A stretch of 64,000 nt of DNA from Ignavibacteria bacterium (GCA_014654705.1 JACVZY010000012.1:1-64000); one strand, 5' to 3'. Counted from the first letter of the stretch, positions 53,618 through 63,379 are shown. Numbers and translations: made by a program. Notes: generated by a model not told the origin, from the sequence alone.

Positions 53618-54124
53618 TCAGTGTTTTGATTTTCCGTTCGGCGCAGCAAGCATAGATGGCTTCATACCGGTATCAATGGACAAGGATTCGTGATGCGTCG
53701 AAAGAATGATATTGGTTAGCGTCTTCTTCACACCGCTCCACTCCTGCATCCTTGAGAGAAGATTTTCAAGCGAACCCGGAGTAGATGTACGGATTTTGAC
53801 CAGATGCGATGCGTCGCCCGTTACGGCATGACATTCCATAATTTCCGGCTCTTTGGTGCAATTATCCAGAAATTTTTTGTAATTATGACTGCCCTCGACC
53901 GTTACTAGGATAAACGCAGCGATATTAAGTCCGAAAGCATCCGGCTGCAATTTTGCAAAATAGCCCTTGATAATACCGCGCTCTTCCAGCTTACGAACGC
54001 GCTCGCTCACCGCTGGAACAGACAGATGTACGATTTCAGCTAATTCGTTGAAATGAGCACGTCCATTTTTTTGGAGAATATCGCAGATAACTCGGTCAAC
54101 GTCATTCAGAATAGGTGCAGCCAT
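53618..54124 (-). CDS. Lrp/AsnC family regulator
   Basis: A 168-residue regulator. The winged-helix domain (1-60) reads [50 protein letters not shown], and the RAM domain (65-150) includes [13 protein letters not shown]. It lies just upstream of glnN on the same strand and probably controls nitrogen assimilation in response to an amino acid, perhaps glutamine. It is transcribed from the promoter at 54189-54220. Confidence 0.94.
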   Translation of the reverse strand: MAAPILNDVDRVICDILQKNGRAHFNELAEIVHLSVPAVSERVRKLEERGIIKGYFAKLQPDAFGLNIAAFILVTVEGSHNYKKFLDNCTKEPEIMECHAVTGDASHLVKIRTSTPGSLENLLSRMQEWSGVKKTLTNIILSTHHESLSIDTGMKPSMLAAPNGKSKH

Positions 54125-54188
54125 AAATCCTTACGAAGATATTGTAAAAAGAAAAGCAATTCGGAATTAGTTTAGGAAAAACACAGTA

Positions 54189-54220
54189 CAAACATAAAAC
54201 TTTTAAGTTCAAAATCCAAA
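54189..54220 (-). promoter_or_regulatory. Bacteroidota promoter for lrp-glnN
   Basis: On the minus strand TTTG (54220-54217), a 20-base spacer and TATGTTTG (54196-54189), 64 bases before the lrp start. It is an excellent consensus match. Confidence 0.7.
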
Positions 54221-54235
54221 TTTTTCATCAACATT

Positions 54236-55591
54236 ATGCTCGTTTTTGACCCGATATGCGCTTTGGCTACACCACCGGGCGCGGCAGGATTAGCAATCGT
54301 CAGGCTGTCCGGTACAGATTGTTTTCTTATCGCCGACAAACTCTTTCATGGCAAAACAACACTCCAAGCCGCTAAAAGCCACACAATTCTCTACGGTACA
54401 TTCCACAAAGGAATGCTGCCTATTGACCAAGTCACTGCTTTTGTCTATCGCGCCCCGAATTCCTACACCGGCGAAGATGTGGTAGAGTTTGGCTGCCACG
54501 GTGGGCGCATAGTATCGGAGGAAATCGTCGAAGCGCTCATTGAAGCAGGAGCGCGTCATGCAGAGCCGGGTGAGTTCACCAAAAGGGCATTTCTCAATCA
54601 AAAAATGGATTTGACCCAAGCGGAAGCCGTCGGCGATATTATTCATGCCGTTTCCGTGCAAGGAAGCCATGCGGCAGCACGCCAACTCATGGGCGGTTTC
54701 ACGAAGCGTCTGGGAGAACTGCGAGAGAAGCTTATGGAGTTGTGTGGTTTGCTTGAACTGGAACTCGACTTCAGCCAAGAAGACATCGAACTCATTGACA
54801 AGCGCCTACTTGCTGAGAAAATTGAGGAAACACGGGGGTTTTGCATCGAATTGGCAAATTCTTATCGGTCGGCGGAGATAGCACGGTCGGGGTACAGCGT
54901 GGGCATTGTCGGTTATCCGAATGCAGGCAAATCCTCGCTTCTGAACGCACTTCTTGAGCGCAAACGCGCCATCGTAAGCGCCACACCCGGCACGACACGG
55001 GATTACATCGAAGAAATGATTCATTTGGAAGGCTCTGCTGTGCGGCTTGTCGATACGGCTGGTTTCCGCGAAAGCGGTGATATGGTCGAAGTGGAAGGCA
55101 TCAAACTGGCAGTGGAACTCCTTGCGCAATGCCACTTGATACTTGTTTTGAACGATAGTACCGAAGGGAAAGACCATTCTACGGCACTTCTGAAGAGTTT
55201 GCGGGCAAAATTCCCCGATGCAGAATGTCAACTCGTTCATACAAAATTGGATATTCTTGGCACTAATACCTTCGATACAAGCACAGCGCTTGCTATCTCC
55301 ACAGTCTCCGGCTCAGGAATGACAGAGTTGAAGCGCTTTCTGGCAAGCAAAGCGCAAGTGGCTCCCGAAACCGTCAGCGATGCGCTCATCAATGCCCGCC
55401 AAGCGTCCTTACTCCGACAGGCTGCGGATTCCCTCCAAAAGGCACGCGAAGCGGCGCTAGCTGGGGAATCGAATGAATTTACCGCCATAGACCTTCGGGA
55501 CGCACTAAAGCGCATCGGTGAAATAACGGGCGCGGTATGGAATGACGATATTTTGAATACGGTCTTTGGGAAATTTTGTATTGGGAAATAG
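54236..55591 (+). CDS. mnmE: tRNA modification GTPase MnmE
   Basis: A 451-residue GTPase that, with MnmG, modifies the wobble uridine of certain tRNAs. The folate-binding N-terminal domain has the typical PDICA-like start ([23 protein letters not shown]). The G domain has GYPNAGKS (226-233), DTAGFRES and a later TKLD motif. The C-terminus ends CIGK (448-451), with the catalytic Cys. The ATG at 54236 is used. It lies opposite the lrp-glnN operon across about 110 bases. Confidence 0.97.
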   Translation: MLVFDPICALATPPGAAGLAIVRLSGTDCFLIADKLFHGKTTLQAAKSHTILYGTFHKGMLPIDQVTAFVYRAPNSYTGEDVVEFGCHGGRIVSEEIVEALIEAGARHAEPGEFTKRAFLNQKMDLTQAEAVGDIIHAVSVQGSHAAARQLMGGFTKRLGELREKLMELCGLLELELDFSQEDIELIDKRLLAEKIEETRGFCIELANSYRSAEIARSGYSVGIVGYPNAGKSSLLNALLERKRAIVSATPGTTRDYIEEMIHLEGSAVRLVDTAGFRESGDMVEVEGIKLAVELLAQCHLILVLNDSTEGKDHSTALLKSLRAKFPDAECQLVHTKLDILGTNTFDTSTALAISTVSGSGMTELKRFLASKAQVAPETVSDALINARQASLLRQAADSLQKAREAALAGESNEFTAIDLRDALKRIGEITGAVWNDDILNTVFGKFCIGK

Positions 55592-55727
55592 CGCTCACGC
55601 CGACCACAGAGATTCGACTATAACAAGCACGACAAAATTATTTTTTGGATTGTACGCCGTGAGAAAATCCGTAAATTTGATGCGCACTTCCACAATCATC
55701 GTCGCGCAACCTCTCTTCCCATACTCT

Positions 55728-56213
55728 ATGACTGAAATTGCTCGCATTCTTGACCAATTCCGCCGCGCGTACAACGGTGATGCTTGGTACGGAACTCCCG
55801 TAACCGAGATTCTGCGCGGTATTTCATCAGAACAAGCCGCAAGCCGGATTATCCCGCAAGCACATTCTATTTGGGAACTTCTTCTGCATATCACTGCATG
55901 GGAAGGCGAGGCACTTCGCCGCTTGGAGACTGGAGTAATGGATATGCCCGAAGAGGGCGATTGGAATGTAGTCGCCGATTCATCCGAAGCCGCATGGGGT
56001 AATGCCATGCAACGATTTCACACGGTTCATACCGCATTGGAGCAAAAAATAGAAAATCTTGCGGACGAAGAACTTCAGACCGTTCTCGGTACAAAACGTG
56101 TCCGCGAAACAGGTGAAGGCGTGTCTGTATATGTGCTTCTTCATGGCATTATTCAGCATACGATTTATCACGCCGGACAAATTGCCCTACTCAAAAAGGC
56201 GCTCGAATCCTAA
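55728..56213 (+). CDS. DinB-family protein
   Basis: A 161-residue four-helix-bundle protein of the DinB/YfiT type. The metal-site His pattern is present: SIWELLLHITAWE (helix 2) and HGIIQHTIYHAGQIALLKKAL (H-x3-H at the C-terminal helix). Family members include metal-dependent thiol transferases and many of unknown role; damage induction is not implied. The ATG at 55728 begins at the first helix; a longer frame back to 55566 overlaps mnmE and is rejected. Confidence 0.88.
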   Translation: MTEIARILDQFRRAYNGDAWYGTPVTEILRGISSEQAASRIIPQAHSIWELLLHITAWEGEALRRLETGVMDMPEEGDWNVVADSSEAAWGNAMQRFHTVHTALEQKIENLADEELQTVLGTKRVRETGEGVSVYVLLHGIIQHTIYHAGQIALLKKALES

Positions 56214-56245
56214 GCACTTCCTCCAACAACAACACCTCTTTTTTT

Positions 56246-56941
56246 ATGAATAAAAATCTCATTCTTACCCGTGAATCAGCGATTATACTCGGCGCAGCGC
56301 TTGTGTTAGGACTCAGCTACAATGCCTTTTCTCCTAAACCGCTTCCGCTTGTCCGCACCGAAACGACGGCGGTTGCCTCCGATTCGCTCATTACGGCTCT
56401 TACAAGAGCAGTTCCAAGCGCGACACCAGCAGCAGTTTTGCAGGAGAGACCTCAAACGCAAAACGCTGTTGCCGACCAACAAGTACAAGAAAAAAACACG
56501 ATGTCAAAACAAGGAACTACAAAAGAGCCCGTCAAGACCACAGCACCGCCCGCACAAGCTACTACGTCACAAAATCAACAAGAAGTACCACCTCAAGAGC
56601 AAGCACCTAAGCCGGCTACACCCGCAAAAGCACTAGAAATTCGTTTCGACCAAGTAGAAAAATTGCTCGCTAATCCCGAGATCATGCTTATTGATGCCCG
56701 TCCGGCACGAGAATTTGAAGCGGGTCGTATTGGCAATGCAATCAATATCTACACGCCAGAGTTTGAGCAGAATATTGGGCGCATTATCGGGATTCCGCGC
56801 GACAAACCAATTATTGCTTATTGTGGTGGTGGTGCTTGCGAACTCAGCCACGAATTGGCAGATAACCTCATCAAAATGGGCTTCACGCGAGTATTTGTCT
56901 ATGTTGGTGGCTGGAACGAATGGAAACAAAAAAAACCATAA
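56246..56941 (+). CDS. Membrane-anchored rhodanese domain protein
   Basis: A 231-residue protein. A hydrophobic N-terminal segment (about 10-30) likely anchors it, followed by a Pro/Gln/Ala-rich linker (60-130). A single rhodanese domain (about 133-230) has IDARPAREFEAGRI, and the active loop Cys in YCGGGAC. The loop CGGGAC contains an extra Cys, and its length suits a sulfurtransferase-like role; the sulfur acceptor is unknown. It sits between DinB and the enoyl-CoA hydratase gene. Confidence 0.88.
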   Translation: MNKNLILTRESAIILGAALVLGLSYNAFSPKPLPLVRTETTAVASDSLITALTRAVPSATPAAVLQERPQTQNAVADQQVQEKNTMSKQGTTKEPVKTTAPPAQATTSQNQQEVPPQEQAPKPATPAKALEIRFDQVEKLLANPEIMLIDARPAREFEAGRIGNAINIYTPEFEQNIGRIIGIPRDKPIIAYCGGGACELSHELADNLIKMGFTRVFVYVGGWNEWKQKKP

Positions 56942-56979
56942 TTTTACCACACCGAAACCATTGATTTTCCTTGACTTCT

Positions 56980-57768
56980 ATGAAATACCTTACTCTTTTG
57001 GTCGAAAAAAAGCAGGGTTACAGTATCATCACGCTGAACCGCCCAGATAAACTCAACGCACTCAACGGACAACTTCTCGCTGACTTGCAGCACGCCGTAA
57101 CGCAAGCGCAGCAGGACGACACTGTCCACGCCCTCATCATCACTGGAAGCGGCGTGAAGGCATTTGCTGCGGGTGCTGATATTGCCGAACTGCAGCCACT
57201 TGACGCAAATAGTGGATTACCCTTTTCCGAGCGCGGTCAGACCGTGGCAAATATCATTGAGCATTGCGGAAAGCCTGTAATTGCTGCTGTGAACGGCTTT
57301 GCATTGGGCGGCGGTTGCGAGATTGCGCTTGCCTGCCACGTGCGATATGCCTCCACCAACGCGCAACTTGGTCTCCCCGAAGTCTCCTTAGGAACGCTGC
57401 CCGGCTACGGCGGTACGCAGCGTATGACGCGCCTTGTGGGGCGTGCTAAGGCAACGGAACTCATCCTTTCGGGCGACCGCATTTCTGCGGAAGAAGCTCT
57501 AAAAATCGGGCTGGTGAACGAGGTTGTTTCGCAAGAAGAACTTCTGCCCCGTGCTGAGAAACTTGCGCAATCCATCCTCACACGCAGCCAAACCGCCGTC
57601 CGGGCAGCACTTTCCGCTGTGCTTGCTGCCGACGAGCTTGGACACGTGGAAGGAATGCGCTTTGAGGCAGAACGATTTGCTGAACTTTGCGACACACCCG
57701 ATTTCAAAGAAGGTACAACCGCCTTTTTAGAAAAACGCCCTGCAAAATTTCAACATCAACAATCCTGA
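56980..57768 (+). CDS. Enoyl-CoA hydratase/isomerase family protein
   Basis: A 262-residue crotonase-fold enzyme. Oxyanion-hole segments KAFAAGADIAEL and NGFALGGGCEIALACHVRYAS are intact, and the catalytic Glu pair region is LGLPEVSLGTLPGYGGTQRMTRLVG. These match short-chain enoyl-CoA hydratase, so it may hydrate 2-enoyl-CoA in fatty acid beta-oxidation, though the exact substrate is not shown. No other beta-oxidation gene is in the window. The ATG at 56980 is used rather than a TTG 9 bases upstream. Confidence 0.93.
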   Translation: MKYLTLLVEKKQGYSIITLNRPDKLNALNGQLLADLQHAVTQAQQDDTVHALIITGSGVKAFAAGADIAELQPLDANSGLPFSERGQTVANIIEHCGKPVIAAVNGFALGGGCEIALACHVRYASTNAQLGLPEVSLGTLPGYGGTQRMTRLVGRAKATELILSGDRISAEEALKIGLVNEVVSQEELLPRAEKLAQSILTRSQTAVRAALSAVLAADELGHVEGMRFEAERFAELCDTPDFKEGTTAFLEKRPAKFQHQQS

Positions 57769-57796
57769 TAGCGCTTTCGACAATAATGATACCATT

Positions 57797-59113
57797 GTGA
57801 AAAATTTCCTTATCGATTTCTTATATAATGCGATGGCAGTTCCTGTGCTGCACATCGCATTTTTTATTGCTCGTTTGGTAAGCAATAAAGTGCGATTGCG
57901 CCATGAGGGCGTTCAAAAAACGTGGTACATTCTTGCCAAACTGCCTACTCCAATGGCAAACGAAAAACGCTTCTGGTTCCATGCTGCTTCGATGGGAGAA
58001 TTTGAGCAAGTCAAACCAATAATAGAGTACATTAAATCTCATGCCCCAGCCTCGCAAATCGTGGTATCGTTTTTTTCGCCGTCGGGCTATGAGCATCAAA
58101 AAAATTATCCGTTAGCCGATGCTGTTGTCTATTTGCCACTGGACAGCAAACCTGCGGCGAGGCGCTTTATAGATGCTGTGCAGCCTTCGTGCGCCGTTTT
58201 TGCACGCTACGACCTTTGGTATAATATGCTCGTGGCGCTCAAAGACCGCTCCATTCCTAGCGTTCTTGTCTGCGCCACTCTCAACGAACACAATCTCCTT
58301 GTGCGTTTCGGCACTGGGCGTGATTATCTGCGCCGTGTGTTTAATTCTCTTACCACTATTTACACCGCCGGAGCAAGTGAAACCGCCAAATTTGAGCGTC
58401 TGGGCACTACGGCATCGGTCGTGTCAAGCGCCGACACACGATTTGACCGCATTGCCGCGCAAGTGACACTTGCACAAAGTGAAGGCACGCAAGCATTTGG
58501 CTTGAGCAAAGATTTCTTTTGTAACGAAGATGTTGTACTTATACTCGGCAGCTCGTGGAAACCGGATGAAGACTGTATTGTGGAAGCGATGAAGCGCTTA
58601 GAGCAGCCGCTACAAGCGCGTTTACGCCTAATTGTCGTTCCACATGAACCAACTGCACAAACGGTAATACGCCTCAGAGAGATTCTACCCTCAAGCGAGT
58701 ATTTAAGTGTACTGCAAGAACATACTGCTTCTGCTGTGGCTGTGCAGCAAACCACTCCGCAACACATTATTGTTGACAGTATCGGCAAGCTCCTGCGTTT
58801 GTACGCTTTGGCAGACGCAGCATATATCGGTGGCGGCTTTGGAGCAGGAGTTCACAGCGTTACTGAACCTGCCGGATATGGTATCCCCCTTGCATCGGGC
58901 GCAAACATTGGGCGGGCGCGTGATGCGATTGCTCTTCACGACGAAGGTGCTTTAACGGTCATTCGTTCCGTTGATGATGCTCATGCTTGGCTTGCCACCA
59001 TGCTACAATTCCCTACCATTCGCAAGGAGCAAGGTTCTATAGCGCATAAGTACATTCATTCAAGGCTTGGCTGGAGCGAGCGCATTGCAAACGTAATACT
59101 TATCCGACAATAA
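57797..59113 (+). CDS. waaA: 3-deoxy-D-manno-octulosonic acid (Kdo) transferase
   Basis: A 438-residue inner-membrane-attached glycosyltransferase adding Kdo from CMP-Kdo to lipid A. The N-terminal anchor helix is followed by RFWFHAASMGEFEQVKPII (the family HAxSxGE motif). The middle FARYDLWYNML resembles the family KYEFWYYYL block. The C-terminal YIGGGFGAGVHSVTEPAGYGIPLASGANI matches the CMP-Kdo binding end. It starts at GTG 57797, 28 bases after the hydratase gene. Together with lpxB it supports a Kdo-lipid A outer membrane. Confidence 0.95.
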   Translation: MKNFLIDFLYNAMAVPVLHIAFFIARLVSNKVRLRHEGVQKTWYILAKLPTPMANEKRFWFHAASMGEFEQVKPIIEYIKSHAPASQIVVSFFSPSGYEHQKNYPLADAVVYLPLDSKPAARRFIDAVQPSCAVFARYDLWYNMLVALKDRSIPSVLVCATLNEHNLLVRFGTGRDYLRRVFNSLTTIYTAGASETAKFERLGTTASVVSSADTRFDRIAAQVTLAQSEGTQAFGLSKDFFCNEDVVLILGSSWKPDEDCIVEAMKRLEQPLQARLRLIVVPHEPTAQTVIRLREILPSSEYLSVLQEHTASAVAVQQTTPQHIIVDSIGKLLRLYALADAAYIGGGFGAGVHSVTEPAGYGIPLASGANIGRARDAIALHDEGALTVIRSVDDAHAWLATMLQFPTIRKEQGSIAHKYIHSRLGWSERIANVILIRQ

Positions 59114-59225
59114 AAGAATCTCTCACGTAATTTGACGTTGCGTAAAGCAGGAAAAAACAGTAGATTACCACTCATTATACAAACAAGCAACTAAGCCATA
59201 TCCACACTTTTTTGGGAAGACCGTT

Positions 59226-60086
59226 ATGAACTGGCAAACTATACTTCAGGGAACACTGTTTATTGGCGGAGCAACGATTCTGCTGCTTATCGCTGCGCGT
59301 TTTATCAATCAATTTGTGATGAAGGTACACCTTACCGAATCGCTTGTTCACAAGGACAACCCTGCTATGGGTGTACAGATTGCGGGTTATGTGCTCGGAA
59401 TTTTGCTGATAATCGGTTCGGTGCTGGCAGGTGAAGGAAGCGGAGTGTTCCTGAAGGACGCGCTGGATGTTGCTATTTACGGTATTGCAGGCATCGTTAT
59501 CTTGGCACTTAGTTCTAGCCTTTTACTTAGAATTTTTCTTCATGCAGATGCATACGAATCGGTACGTCAGGGGAATATCGCTGTCGGTATCACAGCCGCA
59601 GGTAGTTATGTGGCAACGGCATCGGTCATTGCAGCGTGTGTTTCCGGCGACGCGCGGGGTGGGAATTTCCTCACAACGTTTGTGTTTTTGATTGCTGGCT
59701 TTGTTGCGCTGCTCGTAATAACCTATCTTTTTCGCCGACTCACCTCCTACGACGACGTACAAGAAATTCTTGGCGGAAATATTCCCGCAGCCATGAGTTA
59801 TGCGGGCTTGATGATTGCCATTGGTATTATCGTCGGTCACGCCGCAAAGGGTGATTTTGTTGATTATGTGTCCAGTTTTGCGGGCTTTGGTAGGGCATTA
59901 CTGGCAGTCGTAGCACTCTATCCTATTCGTCAATTTCTCGTGCAAGGACTTCTGCTGGGAAGCGGTTTCAGCCTCTATGGCGGCGGTTTGGACAATGAAA
60001 TTAGCCGCGACAGAAATGTCAATGCCGGAATTATTGAAGCGGTGAGCTACATCGGAGCGGCATTGCTCATTGCTAGAGTGAGTTAA
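59226..60086 (+). CDS. DUF350 membrane protein (YjfL-like), duplicated domain
   Basis: A 286-residue integral membrane protein with eight predicted helices, arranged as two DUF350 repeats (about 10-135 and 150-285): NPAMGVQIAGYVLGILLII resembles the later NIPAAMSYAGLMIAIGIIV segment, each followed by a helix-G-helix pair. In enterobacteria DUF350 (YjfL) is encoded with the GspS-like YjfC, and the same pairing is seen here with the next gene 69 bases downstream. It probably acts in the inner membrane; no transported substrate is known. Confidence 0.9.
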   Translation: MNWQTILQGTLFIGGATILLLIAARFINQFVMKVHLTESLVHKDNPAMGVQIAGYVLGILLIIGSVLAGEGSGVFLKDALDVAIYGIAGIVILALSSSLLLRIFLHADAYESVRQGNIAVGITAAGSYVATASVIAACVSGDARGGNFLTTFVFLIAGFVALLVITYLFRRLTSYDDVQEILGGNIPAAMSYAGLMIAIGIIVGHAAKGDFVDYVSSFAGFGRALLAVVALYPIRQFLVQGLLLGSGFSLYGGGLDNEISRDRNVNAGIIEAVSYIGAALLIARVS

Positions 60087-60155
60087 AAAAGATTAACCCG
60101 AAGATACACACACCAATAATCGCGGGACGAGAACGTACAAACGAAGGCTTGATGT

Positions 60156-61394
60156 ATGCACTTTTCCAACTACAATGCCTTTGCCGAAACGCTTCAAGCC
60201 ACATGCCGCATCAGTGACCCATGGATAGAGGGCAAGCCGCGCTTTCGCCTTGAACCGATGCTGCTCACAAGAGCTGTCTATGCGGAATTGAGCGAAGCCG
60301 CAGAACGAATAGGAGCCTTGTATGACGAACTCTGCGCACTTGTTCTTGCAGAGCCGTTGTTACTGGATTTTTTCGACCTCACCCCCTATCAGCGTTTGAT
60401 GTGGCTTGCCTCCGGCGGATTGTGGCATGGAATTGCGCGTCTGGACTTGTTTTTATTGCCAGACGGACGAGTGCAAATGTGCGAAATGAACTCTGACACG
60501 CCGAGCGGTGAAGCCGAAGCCGTCTTGCTCAACAGCCTTTTTGCACCAAACTTCCCGCCCGTCCAAAACCCCAACCGTGCCTTTCCTGCGCAGTTTATCG
60601 AAATGCTCCGCTCTTTTCTCACACCCGCCAATACTGAGCCATTGCGCGTCGGAATCATTTTCCCAACTGAGATTCCCGAAGACCTTTCTATGATATTGTG
60701 CTACGAGGAATGGCTTCAAAGTGCAGGTTTTGAGGTCGTTTTTGGCGCTCCGTTTAATCTGCACCCAATGACAGGCGGTGCGGTCGGAATGTTCGGTAAA
60801 CGCCTCGATATTGCGCTTCGGCATTACAAAACCGATTGGTGGGCGGAGCGAGAATCCGTATGGGTAGATGGATTGCACTTTCCAGACGAGGAGCCGCTTG
60901 AACGAGAACTATCTCTTATTTTGGAAGCCGTTGCGGGTGGTCGCTTACAGGTTGTAAATCCATTTGGTGCTACACTCACGCAGAATAAGCTCACGATGGC
61001 ACTTTTCTGGCAAATGCGTGAGCGTTTTTCTCCTGAAGCGCAAGAAACGATAGACCGCTACGTCCCAAAAACATTGCGTTTATGCGACGTGCACGATGCT
61101 CTATTGCTTGAGAAAAATGAGTGGGTACTGAAATCAGATTATGGCTGCGAGGGCGACGAAGTGATTATCGGTCGAGAAGTAAGCAATGATATTTGGCAGC
61201 AATCTCTCGAACAGGCTATTCCCACGCGCTGGATTCTCCAGCAATTTTTTGATGCTGCCCCCACTGCAGACGGCTACATTCCCAATTTTGGTGTCTACTT
61301 GTTGGGTGGGCGCACAAGCGGCATCTACACACGCCTTGCACCTGTGGCAACAGATTACAGAGCACTATCGGTGGCAACGTTTTTGGAGGGATGA
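60156..61394 (+). CDS. Glutathionylspermidine synthase-like ATP-grasp protein
   Basis: A 412-residue protein of the GspS preATP-grasp/ATP-grasp family (YjfC-like). Signatures are GRVQMCEMNSDTPSGEAEA (acidic substrate/metal site) and LKSDYGCEGDEVIIGREV (ATP-grasp glycine-rich loop), with ILQQFF and a C-terminal LLGGRTSGIYTRL block. True glutathionylspermidine synthesis needs a peptide-spermidine substrate, which is not shown here; it may ligate other amines. It follows the DUF350 gene, a recurrent pairing, and precedes the CADD gene by 111 bases. Confidence 0.88.
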   Translation: MHFSNYNAFAETLQATCRISDPWIEGKPRFRLEPMLLTRAVYAELSEAAERIGALYDELCALVLAEPLLLDFFDLTPYQRLMWLASGGLWHGIARLDLFLLPDGRVQMCEMNSDTPSGEAEAVLLNSLFAPNFPPVQNPNRAFPAQFIEMLRSFLTPANTEPLRVGIIFPTEIPEDLSMILCYEEWLQSAGFEVVFGAPFNLHPMTGGAVGMFGKRLDIALRHYKTDWWAERESVWVDGLHFPDEEPLERELSLILEAVAGGRLQVVNPFGATLTQNKLTMALFWQMRERFSPEAQETIDRYVPKTLRLCDVHDALLLEKNEWVLKSDYGCEGDEVIIGREVSNDIWQQSLEQAIPTRWILQQFFDAAPTADGYIPNFGVYLLGGRTSGIYTRLAPVATDYRALSVATFLEG

Positions 61395-61450
61395 GGGGAA
61401 ATGAGTCGTTTTGGGCGGAACTATCTTTTTCGTAAGTAGTACAAATTTCG

Positions 61451-61458
61451 TATATTTC
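61451..61458 (+). promoter_or_regulatory. Weak -7-like box before the CADD gene
   Basis: TATATTTC differs from TAnnTTTG at its last base and lies 47 bases before the ATG at 61506. It may give the CADD gene its own transcript. Confidence 0.3.
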
Positions 61459-61505
61459 TTTTTGCTGTATTCCTTTATACCCGAATTTTTTCTGTCCGAA
61501 ACGCT

Positions 61506-62201
61506 ATGAAGAGCGCACAATTCCTTGAATCGCTTGATACCGTTATTTCTGAGCGAAAAATGCTGGAGCACCCGTTCTACCAAATGTGGAATGAAGGGGC
61601 GCTTACGCTGGATATGCTTCGCCAATATGCCAAAGAATACTATTGGCAAGTCTTTTATTTCCCGACATTTGTCAGCGCCACTCACGCAAATTGTGATGAC
61701 ATGACTGTTCGGCAAATGCTCCTCGAAAATCTTATCGAAGAAGAACACGGACCGAATAATCACCCCGAACTTTGGCTGCGCTTTGCAGAGGCTTTGGGCA
61801 TAAAGCGCGAAGAAATTCAAAATGGAAAATATCTCCCGACCACCAAAGACTCCGTACGCATTCTCCGTGAACTCGCAGGAAGACCAAACGCTGCCGAAGG
61901 GCTGGCAGCGCTCTACGCCTACGAATCGCAAATACCCGACGTAGCGCGTACAAAAATAGCGGGTCTGCAAAAATTCTACAATATCACCTCAGACGACGGC
62001 TTGATGTTTTTTACCGTGCATGAAGAGGCAGACGTGATTCACAGCCGTGTTACCCGCGAAGCGCTCGTGCGTATGTGTCCCACGCCGGAGTCCCAGCGCG
62101 TTGCTCTTGATGCAGCCCGTGAAGCCAGCGATGCAATCAATCTCTTGCTTGACGGTGTGTACGAAACCTATTGCGCCGAGAGACCGACGCTGAAAGCGTG
62201 A
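61506..62201 (+). CDS. CADD-family protein, probable self-sacrificing pABA synthase
   Basis: A 231-residue PqqC/TenA-fold protein. Aligned by eye to chlamydial CADD with a constant offset of two residues, the di-metal ligands (E79, H86, E140, H172, D176), the tyrosine used as pABA source (Y25), Y41 and K150 are all present. The EEEHGPNNHPELW and FFTVHEEADVIHS blocks are family signatures. CADD makes p-aminobenzoate from its own tyrosine, so this may feed folate synthesis where pabA/pabB/pabC are missing. It is 48% of a typical operon distance from the upstream GspS gene (111 bases), and phoH is convergent 35 bases on. Confidence 0.92.
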   Translation: MKSAQFLESLDTVISERKMLEHPFYQMWNEGALTLDMLRQYAKEYYWQVFYFPTFVSATHANCDDMTVRQMLLENLIEEEHGPNNHPELWLRFAEALGIKREEIQNGKYLPTTKDSVRILRELAGRPNAAEGLAALYAYESQIPDVARTKIAGLQKFYNITSDDGLMFFTVHEEADVIHSRVTREALVRMCPTPESQRVALDAAREASDAINLLLDGVYETYCAERPTLKA

Positions 62202-62236
62202 AAAATCTGTCGCTTTTGGCTATGCTTGTGGGTTTC

Positions 62237-63379
62237 TTAATTCATTGGCGTTGAGTCTGTGAGCGTGGACGTGCCTTCCACGGCAGCATTTTCTTGAGGA
62301 CCGCCATTTGCCGTCTGTTCTTTTTTCGCCTCATATCGTGCTTCGCGCCGTTCTTCCTGCCTTTGTCCGTACCGCTCATAGGCATCAATAATCTCTGCCA
62401 CCAATCTGTGCCGCACCACGTCACCTTTGTCGAAATAGACAAACGCAATCCCTTGTATGCCCTTGAGCACCTCTTGGATCTGTACCAATCCTGAATCGGT
62501 GCGGCGCGGAAGGTCTATCTGCGTAATATCTCCAGTGATAATGAGCTTGGAGTTACGTCCCATGCGGGTCAAGAACATTTTCATCTGTGTAGCTGTGGCA
62601 TTTTGTGCCTCGTCCAGAATGATGACGGAATTATTAAACGTTCTACCACGCATATACGCAAGCGGCGTAACCTCAACGATTCGCTTTTCCATCATGCTTT
62701 TGAGCTTGTCGCTTGTTACCATCTCAGCTAGCGCATCGGTAAGCGGACGCAAGTACGGGTCAACCTTTTCCATATAGTCGCCCGGCAAAAAGCCCAAGGA
62801 TTCGCCCGCATCTACCGCTGGGCGGGAGAGAATCATGCGGCTAACCTCACGATTCCGCAAGAGCGCCAGCGCCATTGCGACAGCAAGATAAGTTTTACCT
62901 GTTCCGGCGGGACCAATACCGAACACAATATCGTTCGTGCGGACTTTCTCAAAATAAAGTTTTTGCGTGGGAGTGCGGGCTTTAATGGTTTCGCCTTGCG
63001 CCAAGTACAAGATATTTTCGTCGGATTCCTGCATACGCGGTGTGCCGCCCGGAATGATACTCGCTATTGCAGCAGCTCGCTCGGTGTCACCTGAAACTTC
63101 CTTGTGTACCGTTTTTTTTGAGCCGACAAGATCCATCACTGTCAGCACGTCGTTCGTGGTAAGCGAGCCAGCGCGACGGATGATAAATTGCAGCTCGTTC
63201 AGCACTTTTTCTATCGTGCGGACTTCGGCAGCATCACCACGCACCAGTACATTATTGCCACGAACTGTAATTGTTGCATCAAAGTGGTTTTCCAGCAGCC
63301 GTAAATTGCTGTCGTTGTAGCCAAAAAGCGTGAGGGTATCTGTGTTTTCAATGCGGAGTTTTTTTTCGATAAAATCCAT
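62237..63379 (-). CDS. phoH: PhoH family protein
   Basis: A 380-residue ATPase of the PhoH/PhoL family. An N-terminal KH-like segment (about 10-75) precedes the P-loop GPAGTGKTY (156-164), LSRPAVDAGESLGFLPGD and the later LDEAQNATATQMKMFLTRMG Walker B block. It is likely an RNA-associated NTPase, often encoded with ybeY, which is not present in this window. The last 55 residues form a Glu/Arg/Gln-rich charged tail with no known domain. The ATG at 63379 is used. A TIGR01777 gene ends 32 bases upstream. Confidence 0.94.
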   Translation of the reverse strand: MDFIEKKLRIENTDTLTLFGYNDSNLRLLENHFDATITVRGNNVLVRGDAAEVRTIEKVLNELQFIIRRAGSLTTNDVLTVMDLVGSKKTVHKEVSGDTERAAAIASIIPGGTPRMQESDENILYLAQGETIKARTPTQKLYFEKVRTNDIVFGIGPAGTGKTYLAVAMALALLRNREVSRMILSRPAVDAGESLGFLPGDYMEKVDPYLRPLTDALAEMVTSDKLKSMMEKRIVEVTPLAYMRGRTFNNSVIILDEAQNATATQMKMFLTRMGRNSKLIITGDITQIDLPRRTDSGLVQIQEVLKGIQGIAFVYFDKGDVVRHRLVAEIIDAYERYGQRQEERREARYEAKKEQTANGGPQENAAVEGTSTLTDSTPMN

